A stretch of DNA of 64,000 nt from contig FOLJ01000004.1 of assembly GCA_900112325.1 (NCBI GenBank), forward strand, positions 186,001-250,000. Reading direction: 5' to 3'. This DNA comes from Micromonospora sediminimaris. Lineage in GTDB: Bacteria; Actinomycetota; Actinomycetes; Mycobacteriales; Micromonosporaceae. Position 1 is the stretch's first letter. The number at the start of each line of letters is the position of its first letter. Both the position numbers and the translations under genes were made by a program. The notes beneath the pieces were generated by a model, which was not told the DNA's origin, did not search any database, and worked only from the letters and a program-made list of their open reading frames with translations. Below are positions 8,095 to 15,925 of this stretch, piece by piece.

Positions 8095-9078
8095 TCAGGC
8101 GCTGCCGCGGACGACCAATGCCGAGGGGAAGACGGTCGTCTCCGGCGCCTCGCGATGCTCCAGCACCATGGTCGCGGCCGCGGTGATGATCTGCCGTACC
8201 GGGTGACTGGCCGTGGTCAGCGCCACCGTCGCGGCCAGCGGAATGTCGTCGAATCCGGTCACCGCGACGTCCTCGGGCACCCGGATGCCGTCGGCCCGGA
8301 GCCGTCCGATCACCCCGAGCGCCGTCGCGTCGCTGATCCCGACGATCGCGTCGGTGTCCGGCCAGCGTCGCAGCACCTCCCGAGCGGCGGCGTAACCTCG
8401 GGCCGCACTGAAGTCGCCGACCACCTCCCGGGCCGGCAGGCCGGCGTCGTGCAGCAGCCTGCGGTACGCCCCCACAGAGCGGTTGGCGCAGGCCAGCCAG
8501 CGGGGACCGGTGACCATGGCGATCCGTCGCCGTCCGGCGTCGTACAGGTGGCGGACGATTGCCGCGGTGCCCCCGCCGTTGTCGATGTCCACCGACGGCA
8601 CCGTGGCCGAACCGATCCCGATCGACACGGCCCGGCCGCGCAGCCGGCGCGGCACCAGGTCCAGCAGCGCCGGGGTCGTGTTGAGCAGGACCAGGCCGGC
8701 CACGCCCCGGTCCTCGGTCAACTGGGTCAGCCGCTCCGGCGCTCCCAACGGCACCCACTGCACCGCCACGCCCAGACCGTGCGGCGTGCAGGCCCGGGCC
8801 ACCGCGGCGACCGCCTGGTCGACGTAGGGGTCGTCGAGGACAGCCGGGCCGGTGCCCGCCACCGCGATCAGCAGCCGTACGCCGGAACCGTGCACCAGGG
8901 CCCGGGCCGCCGGATTCGGCACGTAGCCGAGCAGGTTCACGGCGGTGCGTACCCGCTCGCGGGCGGTAGGTGACGCGAAACCGTTGCCGGCGAGGACCCG
9001 GGACGCCGTGGAACGGGACACCCCGGCGGCCCGGGCCACGTCGTCGAGGGTGGCCGGGCGGCGCGCTGCCGTCGTCAT
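8095..9078 (-). CDS. LacI-family transcriptional regulator
   Basis: 327 residues from the ATG with GGGGAGAAG upstream; an earlier ATG at 9129 lacks a good ribosome binding site. Residues ~9-55 are the LacI helix-turn-helix and hinge (TLDDVARAAGVSRSTASRVL, then SPTARERVRTAVNLLGYVPNPAARAL). The remainder is a periplasmic-binding-protein-like sensor domain with the usual signatures (GRRRIAMVTGP, RGYAAAREVL, AIVGISDATALGVIGRLRADGIRVPEDVAVTGFDDIPLA, LTTASHPV). Divergent from the MFS gene with a CebR-type palindrome in between, so it probably represses both itself and the exporter in response to a sugar-like or other small ligand. Confidence 0.9.
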   Translation of the reverse strand: MTTAARRPATLDDVARAAGVSRSTASRVLAGNGFASPTARERVRTAVNLLGYVPNPAARALVHGSGVRLLIAVAGTGPAVLDDPYVDQAVAAVARACTPHGLGVAVQWVPLGAPERLTQLTEDRGVAGLVLLNTTPALLDLVPRRLRGRAVSIGIGSATVPSVDIDNGGGTAAIVRHLYDAGRRRIAMVTGPRWLACANRSVGAYRRLLHDAGLPAREVVGDFSAARGYAAAREVLRRWPDTDAIVGISDATALGVIGRLRADGIRVPEDVAVTGFDDIPLAATVALTTASHPVRQIITAAATMVLEHREAPETTVFPSALVVRGSA

Positions 9079-9173
9079 GAACTTCTCCCCGTTGTTGCTC
9101 CCGCCCGCCTGGGCGCCCATCAGCATCATGCCGTGCCCGACGGCCGCTGGTAAGGACCGGAGGTGGATTGTGG

Positions 9174-9187
9174 TGGTAGCGCTCCCA
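9174..9187. promoter_or_regulatory. CebR/LacI-type operator between lacI-like gene and MFS gene
   Basis: The sequence TGGTAGCGCTCCCA matches the actinobacterial CebR-type palindrome TGGGAGCGCTCCCA at 13 of 14 positions, with the central AGCGCT typical of LacI-family operators. It lies 37 bases upstream of the MFS start and 95 bases from the divergent regulator start. Confidence 0.7.
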
Positions 9188-9224
9188 GGTGTGTGATCGT
9201 CGTACTGCCCGAGGAGAGGACCGG

Positions 9225-10490
9225 ATGGACCCCGTCGTCACCACCCCTGTCACCCCGCCGACCAGCGCTGGCCCGTCCCGTGCCGTGCTGGCCGCCCGGA
9301 ACGGTGTGGCGGTCGTGTTTGCGCTCAACGGACTGGCCGTCGCCACCTGGTTCGCCCGGGTGCCGGCGATCCGCGACGGACTCGGCCTCACCCCGGGTCG
9401 GCTCGGCCTGCTGCTGCTCGCCATGTCGCTCGGTGCGATCCTCGCCATGCCCACCGCCGGTCTGGTCACCCAGCGTCTCGGTGCCGCCCGGGCGGTGGCG
9501 GCGTCCACCCTGCTCGTCGCGCTCGGGCTGACCATCGCCGGGATCTCGGCCGGCGTGGCCGGATGGCTGCCCGGGGTGGCGGTGGGCCTGTTCGCCCTCG
9601 GGTACGGCTCGGGCAGTTGCGACGTCGCGATGAACATCGAGGGCGCGGCGGTCGAACGGCGACTCGGCTGGACGGTGATGCCGCGCTTCCACGCCGCCTG
9701 GAGCCTCGGCTCGGTGGCCGGCGCGGGCGTCGGCGCGGGGGCCGCCCGCCTGGGCGTCCCGGTCGCCGTGCACCTCGGTGTGCTGGCCGCGGTGGTGTTC
9801 GGCGGCACGCTGCTCGGGGCGCGCGCGTTCCTGCCGGCCGAACCGGCGGCGGACGGCACCCCGACCGGGCGTCGCAGTCGACTGCTGGCCGCCTGGCGGG
9901 AGCCGCGCACCCTGCTCATCGGCCTGCTGGTGCTGGCGGCGGCGTTCGCCGAGGGCAGCGCCAACGACTGGCTCGCGGTCGCCTTCATCGACGGCTACGG
10001 CTTCAGTGAGGCGGCCGGCGCGGCGGTCTTCGGCGTCTTTGTGGTCGGTATGACGCTGGGCCGCACCGCCGGGACGGTGGCGCTGGACCGCTGGGGACGG
10101 GGGCCGGTGCTGACCACCACGATCCTGCTCGCCGTCGTCGGCGCCGGCCTGGCGGTGCTCGCCGGGTCCGGTCCGGTCGCGGTGGTCGGCGTCGCGCTGT
10201 GGGGGATCGGTGCCTCGCTCGGTTTCCCGGTGGGAATGAGCGCCGCCGCCGACGAGGAGGAGCACGCGCACGTACGGGTCAGCGTGGTCGCGGTGATCGG
10301 TTACACGGCGTTCCTGGCTGGGCCGCCGTTGCTGGGTCTGCTCGGTGACCAGGTCGGCACGTTGCGGGCGTTGCTGGTCGTACCGCTGCTCCTGCTGCCG
10401 ACCCTCCTGCTGGTCCCGGCGGCTCGCCCGCCCGTCGCCGGCGGCACGGGGGCGCCGGCGCGGGCGGGCTCGGCGCAACCCGACGCGTAG
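9225..10490 (+). CDS. MFS transporter (YbjJ-like)
   Basis: 421 residues from the ATG with GAGGAGAGG upstream; an in-frame ATG at 9189 would include the operator half and is unlikely. About twelve hydrophobic segments can be counted, with MFS signatures in the loops (VPAIRDGLGLTPGRLGLLLL after helix 1; GLVTQRLGAARAV in loop 2-3; LDRWGRGPVL in loop 8-9). The whole resembles the YbjJ-like branch of the major facilitator superfamily. Substrate unknown; divergence from a LacI-type regulator suggests a ligand-inducible transporter. Confidence 0.85.
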   Translation: MDPVVTTPVTPPTSAGPSRAVLAARNGVAVVFALNGLAVATWFARVPAIRDGLGLTPGRLGLLLLAMSLGAILAMPTAGLVTQRLGAARAVAASTLLVALGLTIAGISAGVAGWLPGVAVGLFALGYGSGSCDVAMNIEGAAVERRLGWTVMPRFHAAWSLGSVAGAGVGAGAARLGVPVAVHLGVLAAVVFGGTLLGARAFLPAEPAADGTPTGRRSRLLAAWREPRTLLIGLLVLAAAFAEGSANDWLAVAFIDGYGFSEAAGAAVFGVFVVGMTLGRTAGTVALDRWGRGPVLTTTILLAVVGAGLAVLAGSGPVAVVGVALWGIGASLGFPVGMSAAADEEEHAHVRVSVVAVIGYTAFLAGPPLLGLLGDQVGTLRALLVVPLLLLPTLLLVPAARPPVAGGTGAPARAGSAQPDA

Positions 10491-10608
10491 CGGGCCGGTG
10501 GCGGTGCCGCCGTCGGTTGGCTACCGACGGGGGATTCTCATCCGGCTCACAGGGATCTGCCAGGTGACGGTGCTGCACTGGGAGTCACGCCGAGGAGAGG
10601 AGCCGGGC

Positions 10609-10944
10609 ATGGGCTGGTTCAGCCGGCGGTCACGAGCCGCGCAGGGCACCCCGACGAAACTCGACCGCGAGGGCACCCCCGAGGACCTCGCCGCGCTTGA
10701 GCGCTTCGCCACCAGCCGGCAGGGGGTGGAGTTCTACCTGGAGCCGGAGACAACCGCCACCGACACCACAGTGATGGCCATCGCCCACGACGGCGAGTGG
10801 ATCCGCCGCCGCACCGGCACGCCGCGCGCCGCTGGCGCTCTGGCCCGCAAACACGCCATCCCGCTCTACGAGGCCGCCAAGGTCGGGTACCCGGATCGGA
10901 TGCGCGCCTGGAACCGGGCCCATCCGGAGCGTCGCGCCCGCTGA
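10609..10944 (+). CDS. Conserved hypothetical protein, 111 residues
   Basis: The ATG is preceded by GAGGAGAGGAG. The protein starts MGWFSRRSRAAQGTPTKLDREGTPEDLAALERFATSR and is soluble, charged and without signal or membrane segment. The pattern VEFYLEPETTATDTTVMAIAHDGEWIRRRTGTPRAAGALARKHAIPLYEAAKVGYPDRMRAWN looks like a conserved actinobacterial domain of unknown function; I cannot name it. It stands alone, 118 bases after the MFS gene, and ends in a hairpin shared with the convergent MBL gene. Confidence 0.7.
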   Translation: MGWFSRRSRAAQGTPTKLDREGTPEDLAALERFATSRQGVEFYLEPETTATDTTVMAIAHDGEWIRRRTGTPRAAGALARKHAIPLYEAAKVGYPDRMRAWNRAHPERRAR

Positions 10945-10967
10945 GCCGACCGTGCTGCCGACTCAGC
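10940..10967. terminator. Imperfect hairpin at convergent ends
   Basis: GCTGAGCCG at 10940 can pair with CGACTCAGC near 10959-10967 apart from one mismatch. It covers the stop codons of the plus-strand hypothetical gene and the minus-strand MBL gene, so it may act as a shared terminator. No U-tract is present. Confidence 0.4.
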
Positions 10968-11673
10968 CGGTGATCGCCGCCCGGGCCTCGTCGAGGGTCA
11001 ACGGCGGGCTGTGGCTGGAGACGTACCAGCCGATGTCGTCGTCGAGCAGCCGTCCGACCAGCGCGAGGTCCGGTTCGTCCGCCGGTGTCCGCAGGTGCGC
11101 CGGCGGTGGATACCAGCTGTCCCCGAGCAGCATGACCCCCGAGTCGGGTACCACCACGACGGTGGAGTCCGGGGCGTGCCGGCCGCCGACGTGGCGCGCC
11201 AGCACGCCGGTGGGCAACTCCACCTCGTCGGTGAAGACGCGGCTGGGCGGTAGCACCCGCAACTCGTCCCAGGAGTCGACGGCCAGCGCGCGAGCCCGGT
11301 AGCTCGGCCCGAGCCGCCGGTTGCGGAGCACCTCCTCGCGGAGGTACCGGACGCTCCACGGCCGGGTCGCCTCCGCGCGTAGCAACTCCGCGCCGCTGAC
11401 ATGTCCGATGATCTCCACGTCCGGCCAGGCGCAGGCGCCCCAGACGTGGTCCCAGTGGTGGTGGGTGTAGACCAGCCAGCGGGGTGCCTCTAGACCGGCG
11501 GCGCGCAACGCGACCTGGATCTCACGAGCGTGCGACGGGCTCTGTCCCGCGTCCACAAGTACGCTGCCCCGCTCGTCGCTGATCACCGCGACGCCCGCCT
11601 GCACGAACTCCGGGTCGGATTCACCCGCACACAGCCAGACCCGCCCCGCAAGATGCTCGAACGCCACCACCAC
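10963..11673 (-). CDS. MBL-fold metallo-hydrolase
   Basis: 236 residues. The zinc-binding signature THHHWDH lies at residues 70-76 and follows the first beta-hairpin with the conserved VLVDAGQSPSHA; later VGGRHAPDSTVVVVPDSGVMLLGDSWYP supplies the third conserved His and the metal-bridging Asp. This is the compact form of the metallo-beta-lactamase fold; substrate unknown. Three consecutive GTG codons (11673, 11670, 11667) could start it. There is no Shine-Dalgarno site, but TAGGGT lies six bases before the second GTG, which fits a leaderless transcript. Confidence 0.85.
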   Translation of the reverse strand: MVVAFEHLAGRVWLCAGESDPEFVQAGVAVISDERGSVLVDAGQSPSHAREIQVALRAAGLEAPRWLVYTHHHWDHVWGACAWPDVEIIGHVSGAELLRAEATRPWSVRYLREEVLRNRRLGPSYRARALAVDSWDELRVLPPSRVFTDEVELPTGVLARHVGGRHAPDSTVVVVPDSGVMLLGDSWYPPPAHLRTPADEPDLALVGRLLDDDIGWYVSSHSPPLTLDEARAAITG

Positions 11674-11703
11674 CGCACCCTAACCCCCACTCCCCGCCCC
11701 CGG

Positions 11704-11774
11704 CGATCATGCAGTTGTGGCAGTGGACGAGTGGGGCGAATGCGGAGCAAGCAACGCCCACAACTGCATGATCG
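11704..11774. repeat. Long perfect inverted repeat (17-bp arms, 37-base loop)
   Basis: CGATCATGCAGTTGTGG at 11704-11720 is exactly complementary to 11758-11774. It lies between the end of the methyltransferase gene and the start of the MBL gene, both on the minus strand. The arms are less GC-rich than the genome, unlike the GC-only terminators elsewhere in the window. It looks like a dispersed palindromic intergenic element of the kind seen in Micromonospora-type genomes. Confidence 0.75.
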
Positions 11775-11786
11775 CGAAAGGCGAGG

Positions 11787-12545
11787 TCAGTGGAGCGCGA
11801 CGACGGCGGCGTCGGCGGCGCCGCGCCAGAGGGTGCCGACCTCGGTGAATCCGGCGTCTTTGAGGGCGGTGAGGTGCCAGGAGGCCGGGGGCATCCATTC
11901 CGGGCTGTGTCCGGACGGGTAGATGGCGTGGCGTTGCTGCACGAGCGGAGCCAGCGTCGGGTCCTGCTCGGCCTGCTGCCACCACTGCGACCACGACAGC
12001 ACGGCACCGGCGGCGTACCGGGCCGCCCGGTGCTCCTCGCCCCGGGCGAGCAGCCGCTTGGTCAACTCGGGTAGGTCGCCGTCGGGCATGTGGTCGGCGT
12101 TGACGAACAGACCGCCCGGCCGGAGCAGGTCGCGGATCTCCGTGTAGAGGATGCGCAACCGGTCGGCGGGCAACCAGTGCAGCGCGGTGGCGGTGAGCAC
12201 GGCGTCGTAGCGTCGGTGCGGCAGCGCCGTGGTCCAGTCCGGCCGGCCCAGATCGGCAGTGACGATTGTGGCCTGCTCGCCGAGGGAGGCGGTGGCGAGG
12301 GCGAGCAGTGCCGGGTCGAGGTCGACCAGGGTGATCTCGGCGTCGGGGAAACGTCGCAGGGCCCGCAGGGAGATGGTGCCGGTGCCGCCGGCCAGGTCGA
12401 GCAGCCGGGGCGGGGTGGCCTCGCGGATGGCGTCGACCGCGTCGAGCATGACGGTGAACCGCTGCTCGCGGTCCGGCATGTACGCCTCCTGCTGGCGGTC
12501 CCAACTTTCCTGCCAGGCGGCGACATTGCTGATGTAAGGACTCAT
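11787..12545 (-). CDS. Class I SAM-dependent methyltransferase
   Basis: 252 residues from the ATG at 12545; this removes a non-conserved 20-residue extension and gives the typical start MSPYISNVAAWQESWDRQQEAY. Motif I of Rossmann methyltransferases is LLDLAGGTGTISL (Gly-rich SAM loop, around residues 47-59), motif II ends at the acidic LVDLDP, and motif IV is YDAVLTATALHWLP. No substrate-specific domain is visible. The last residues abut the inverted repeat. It is monocistronic and divergent from the PaaI thioesterase gene. Confidence 0.85.
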   Translation of the reverse strand: MSPYISNVAAWQESWDRQQEAYMPDREQRFTVMLDAVDAIREATPPRLLDLAGGTGTISLRALRRFPDAEITLVDLDPALLALATASLGEQATIVTADLGRPDWTTALPHRRYDAVLTATALHWLPADRLRILYTEIRDLLRPGGLFVNADHMPDGDLPELTKRLLARGEEHRAARYAAGAVLSWSQWWQQAEQDPTLAPLVQQRHAIYPSGHSPEWMPPASWHLTALKDAGFTEVGTLWRGAADAAVVALH

Positions 12546-12633
12546 GGCGAGCACGCTAGTTACTAGACGGCTCGCCTGTCCAGGCTTGTTGCCAATCTTT
12601 TGCAACTACGGGAGGATGGCATGGCGATGATCG

Positions 12634-12671
12634 GATCGGGCCGGACCGGGATGACCTGGTCCGGCCCGATC
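12634..12671. terminator. Perfect 14-bp hairpin in the divergent region before the PaaI gene
   Basis: GATCGGGCCGGACC at 12634-12647 pairs exactly with 12658-12671 around a 10-base loop. Its position is odd for a terminator because the flanking genes diverge; it would sit in the 5' leader of the thioesterase transcript. An ATG at 12621 with a strong GGGAGG site opens a frame through the hairpin into the thioesterase. Confidence 0.45.
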
Positions 12672-12791
12672 GTGTCTCCGCGAGCACCTGCGCCCGCCCG
12701 TGGCCAGCCTCCCCGAACGCCCGCCCGCCGGCGGTGCCATGATGTCCCGTGGCGAGGGCGAGCTGCCCGGCCGGAACGGACTGGAAGCAAG

Positions 12792-13265
12792 GTGGACCCT
12801 CAGCGCACCGCCGCGCACGAGATGTTCGACGCCGACGTGGCCTCGAACCGGCTCGGCATCGAGCTGCTCAGCGCCGCCGACGGCAGCGCGGTGGCCCGGA
12901 TGCGGATCACCGACGGCATGGTCAACGGACACCACATCGCGCACGGCGGTTACGTGTTCCTACTGGCCGACACCGCGTTCGCCCTGGCCTGCAACAGCCA
13001 TGGTCCGGCCACCGTCGCCGCCGGAGCCGACATCACCTTCATCCGCCCGGCCCGCCAGGGGGACGTGCTTGTCGCTCGGGCCAACGAGCGCACCCGGTAC
13101 GGCCGCAGCGGCATCTACGACGTCACCGTGAGCCGGGAGGGTGGGGAGGTGGTCGCGGAGTTCCGTGGCCAGAGCCGGACCCTGCGCGCGGCAGCTCCCC
13201 CTGACGCTGGCGGATCGGATCCGGGGGAGCGGGACCGGGCACCGACGGCCGGCCAGGGACGCTGA
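12792..13265 (+). CDS. paaI: Hot-dog-fold acyl-CoA thioesterase, PaaI family
   Basis: 157 residues from the GTG that fits the usual family start (VDPQRTAAHEMFDADVASNRLGI). The conserved active-site segment is MVNGHHIAHGGYVFLLADTAFALACNS, which closely parallels E. coli PaaI (NGH..CHGG..F.LADTAFAYACNS), with the catalytic Asp in LADTAFA. PaaI removes CoA from hydroxylated phenylacetyl-CoA intermediates that stall the phenylacetate pathway. No other paa genes are near, so here it may be an orphan housekeeping thioesterase. The frame is open upstream to an ATG at 12621 with a good ribosome binding site, so a longer N-terminus is possible. Confidence 0.85.
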   Translation: MDPQRTAAHEMFDADVASNRLGIELLSAADGSAVARMRITDGMVNGHHIAHGGYVFLLADTAFALACNSHGPATVAAGADITFIRPARQGDVLVARANERTRYGRSGIYDVTVSREGGEVVAEFRGQSRTLRAAAPPDAGGSDPGERDRAPTAGQGR

Positions 13266-15732
13266 CCCCGGATCCGGCACCGCTGCTCCAGCCGACGCGG
13301 ATCCACGCTCCGCCCGGGACGGATCCCGTGCGCGCCGCTCCGTGGTGGTCCCGGGCGTCGGGCACGATGTCCCGATGGGACACGTCGTGCTCTTCCACTC
13401 CGTGTACGGGCTGCGGCCGGCGGTGCTGGCGGCCGCCGACCGGCTGCGCGCCGCCGGCCATCAGGTGCACGCGCCCGACCTGTACGGCGTGCCCGCCGTC
13501 GACTCCGTGGCGGCGGGCTTCGCCCTGCTGGAGCGGATCGGCCAGCAGACAGTTCTGGACCGGGCCCGCGCGGCGCTCGACGGGCTGCCGCCCGACACCG
13601 TGCTCGCCGGGTTCTCGATGGGTGCCGGGGTGGCCGGCGCGCTGCTGGCCGAACGACCCGACACCGCCGGCCTGCTGCTGTTGCACGGCACCGGAGGATC
13701 CCCGGCGGCGGTCCGTCCCGGCCTCCGGGTGCACCTGCACCTGGCCGACCCGGACGCCTACGACCCGCCCGACGAGGTCGACCAGTGGCAGCGGGAGATG
13801 GTCGCGGCCGGAGCGGATCTCGTGGTGCACCGCTATCCCGGGGCGGGGCATCTCTTCACCGACCCGACCGTGGTCGACCACGACCCGGTCGCTGCCGAGC
13901 TGACCTGGGATCGGGTGCTGGCCTTCCTTCAGCACCGCTGACCGGGCCGTCGACCGGGGGGCGGCGGCGCAGGTCCGCTCCACCATCCGGCTCGCGATCG
14001 TGGCGGCCGCCGAGGTGACCTGGTCGATCCGCCGGGCGAGCACGGCGCGCACCGCTCGGGGCAGCCGGGCGTCGGTGACCTGCCGCAGGACCGGATCGGC
14101 GACGTCGTAACCGCCGGCCGGCCGGTGCACCAGCAGGCCGTCGCGGGTCAGGGTGGCCAGCTCCGCCGCCGCCCGGGTCCGCGGCCAGTCGAGAACCTCG
14201 GCCAGCTCCGCCCCGGTGCGGCCCGGCGCGAGCGCGGCGGCCGTCAGGACCGCACGCGCATCGGCGTCGAGACGATCCAGCCGGGCCTCCACGACCCGAC
14301 GGACACCCTCCGGTACGGGCAGGCTTCCGCTGTCGCCCCCGGTGACCGTACGGACGTAGGCCACCGCCCGCCCAGGACTGCCACCGGTCACGGGGATCAA
14401 CCGGGCCGCCATCCAGGCAGGTCGGCCGGCCCGACGCAGCAGTCGGCGCAACAGCCGGCCGGTGGTGATGGTGTCGAGCGGGGAGAGGAGCACCCTGACC
14501 ACCCCTGGACCGGAAGCGTCCAGCTCCAGCTCCTGAGTGCCGGTCGCCACCAGCACCAGCGGGAGGTCACGCTTGTCGGCCAGCTCCACGAGCACGGCCA
14601 GCTGGTGGCGCAGCGCTGGTGCGGCACGGTCGAGATCGTCGACGGCGACCACGACCGGTTGCCGCCGCGCCAGGCTCAACAGCACCTCCCGCCAGTACGC
14701 CACCATCCCGGTCTGCGCGACCGTCACCCCGAGCAGATCCTCCACTGTGTTCAGGGCGGGTGTCAGCAGTTCGGCCGGCACCAGATCCGTCAGGGCGGCG
14801 GCGAGCCGGCGGCGTACCGTCTCGGGGTCGTCGCCGGTGCCCGCCTGGGCCAGACCGCGGACCAGGTCCGCGACGGGATCCAGCGGTCCCTCCGGGTAGG
14901 GCGGGCAGGTCGTCGAGCACCAACGCACCGGGACGCCGCCCAGCGTGCGGGTGCTCCGCACCAGTTCGCGCAGGAGGCGGCTGCGCCCGCTGCCGGGCGG
15001 ACCGAGCAGCAGCACCCGGCGGTCACCGCGCCCGCGCACCGCCTCGGCGAGCTGCTCCCGGGCGACGGCCAACTCCCGTCGCCGCCCGAACAGCGGGATG
15101 TCGTGCCGTGGCGGTCGGGGACGCTCGGTGCCGATGGCGTGCCAGACGTCTACCGGCAGGGCCTTGCCGGTAACGGTCACCGCCGGGACCGGGCGCTGTG
15201 CGATCAGCCCGACGACGGCCCGATGCGTGGCCGGGCAGAGCGCCACCCCGCCGGGTGGGGCGTGCTCCTGCAACCGGGCGGCGAGAGTGATGACCGCGCC
15301 GCTGGCCACGCCGTGCCCGCCGTCGTGGTCGACGGCCAGGTCGACCACAGCCTCACCGGTGGCGACGCCGACCCGGACCCGCAGGCCCGGAGCCGAGGCC
15401 AACGGTCGGCCGTCCAGCGCCCGCTGGATCTCCAGCCCGGCCCGCACCGCCCGGTACGCGTCCCACCCGTCGGCACGGCGCGCGCCGAACAGAGCCATCA
15501 CGGCGTCGCCGACGTACTTCTCCACCGCGCCGTTCCACCGCCGCAGCACCCGGGCGACGGTGCCGAAGTAGGCCCGTTGCAGGGCGCGGACGTCCTCCGG
15601 GTCGAGCCGGTCGACCAACCGGGTCGAACCGACGATGTCCACGAAGAGGACCGTGATGGTCCGCCGCTCCTCCGTCACGGGCCAAGGCACCCGCTCGACG
15701 GCTAGCTGACCAGCGACAACAGAACTGGGCAT
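13123..15732 (-). CDS. Class III nucleotide cyclase-like domain fused to AAA ATPase; no stop before the antisense gene
   Basis: Starting at ATG 15732 (MPSSVVAGQLAVERVPWPVTEERRT) the protein has a class III cyclase domain (residues ~22-195: TVLFVDIVGSTRL, KYVGDAVMALFG, VGVATGEAVV, ITLAARLQ) and then an AAA/STAND ATPase (FGRRRELAVAREQL, Walker A LLGPPGSGRSR, Walker B VVVAVDDLD). Recognisable sequence stops near residue ~590, after VADPVLRQVTDARLPRAVRAVLARRIDQV; the long TPR region usual in this family is missing. No in-frame stop occurs until 13123, so the nominal 869-residue frame runs antisense through the dienelactone-hydrolase gene and into the thioesterase gene. In the cyclase motif the usual Asn (VN.AAR) is Thr, so catalytic activity is doubtful. 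Confidence 0.7.
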   Translation of the reverse strand: MPSSVVAGQLAVERVPWPVTEERRTITVLFVDIVGSTRLVDRLDPEDVRALQRAYFGTVARVLRRWNGAVEKYVGDAVMALFGARRADGWDAYRAVRAGLEIQRALDGRPLASAPGLRVRVGVATGEAVVDLAVDHDGGHGVASGAVITLAARLQEHAPPGGVALCPATHRAVVGLIAQRPVPAVTVTGKALPVDVWHAIGTERPRPPRHDIPLFGRRRELAVAREQLAEAVRGRGDRRVLLLGPPGSGRSRLLRELVRSTRTLGGVPVRWCSTTCPPYPEGPLDPVADLVRGLAQAGTGDDPETVRRRLAAALTDLVPAELLTPALNTVEDLLGVTVAQTGMVAYWREVLLSLARRQPVVVAVDDLDRAAPALRHQLAVLVELADKRDLPLVLVATGTQELELDASGPGVVRVLLSPLDTITTGRLLRRLLRRAGRPAWMAARLIPVTGGSPGRAVAYVRTVTGGDSGSLPVPEGVRRVVEARLDRLDADARAVLTAAALAPGRTGAELAEVLDWPRTRAAAELATLTRDGLLVHRPAGGYDVADPVLRQVTDARLPRAVRAVLARRIDQVTSAAATIASRMVERTCAAAPRSTARSAVLKEGQHPIPGQLGSDRVVVDHGRVGEEMPRPGIAVHHEIRSGRDHLPLPLVDLVGRVVGVRVGQVQVHPEAGTDRRRGSSGAVQQQQAGGVGSFGQQRAGHPGTHREPGEHGVGRQPVERRAGPVQNCLLADPLQQGEARRHGVDGGHAVQVGRVHLMAGGAQPVGGRQHRRPQPVHGVEEHDVSHRDIVPDARDHHGAARTGSVPGGAWIRVGWSSGAGSGVSVPGRPSVPGPAPPDPIRQRQGELPRAGSGSGHGTPRPPPHPPGSR
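13375..13941 (+). CDS. Dienelactone hydrolase family protein (alpha/beta hydrolase)
   Basis: 188 residues, ATG start MGHVVLFHSVYGLRPAVLAAADRLRAAGHQVHAPDLYG. The nucleophile elbow is GFSMGAG with Ser rather than the Cys of classical dienelactone hydrolases; the acid is probably within HLHLADPDAYDPP and the catalytic His in RYPGAGHLF. This is the compact DLH-like esterase common in actinomycetes. The gene lies entirely inside the nominal antisense extension of the cyclase-ATPase frame, but its motifs make it the real gene there. Confidence 0.85.
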   Translation: MGHVVLFHSVYGLRPAVLAAADRLRAAGHQVHAPDLYGVPAVDSVAAGFALLERIGQQTVLDRARAALDGLPPDTVLAGFSMGAGVAGALLAERPDTAGLLLLHGTGGSPAAVRPGLRVHLHLADPDAYDPPDEVDQWQREMVAAGADLVVHRYPGAGHLFTDPTVVDHDPVAAELTWDRVLAFLQHR

Positions 15733-15925
15733 GGAGATCGCACCTGCCTCTCCCCCCGTACGCGCCGACGATGCCCGGAGCCTGTCACCGCTGGTCTGAC
15801 GGCGGATCGGCAGAACGACGTATGTCGGCCGAACGCAACCTTTGGTCGCAATGTCGACGCGATGCGGAGGACTGACGCGAGGCACCTGTAGAACGGGGAC
15901 GGAACCTGTGACTAGGCTGCGAGCC

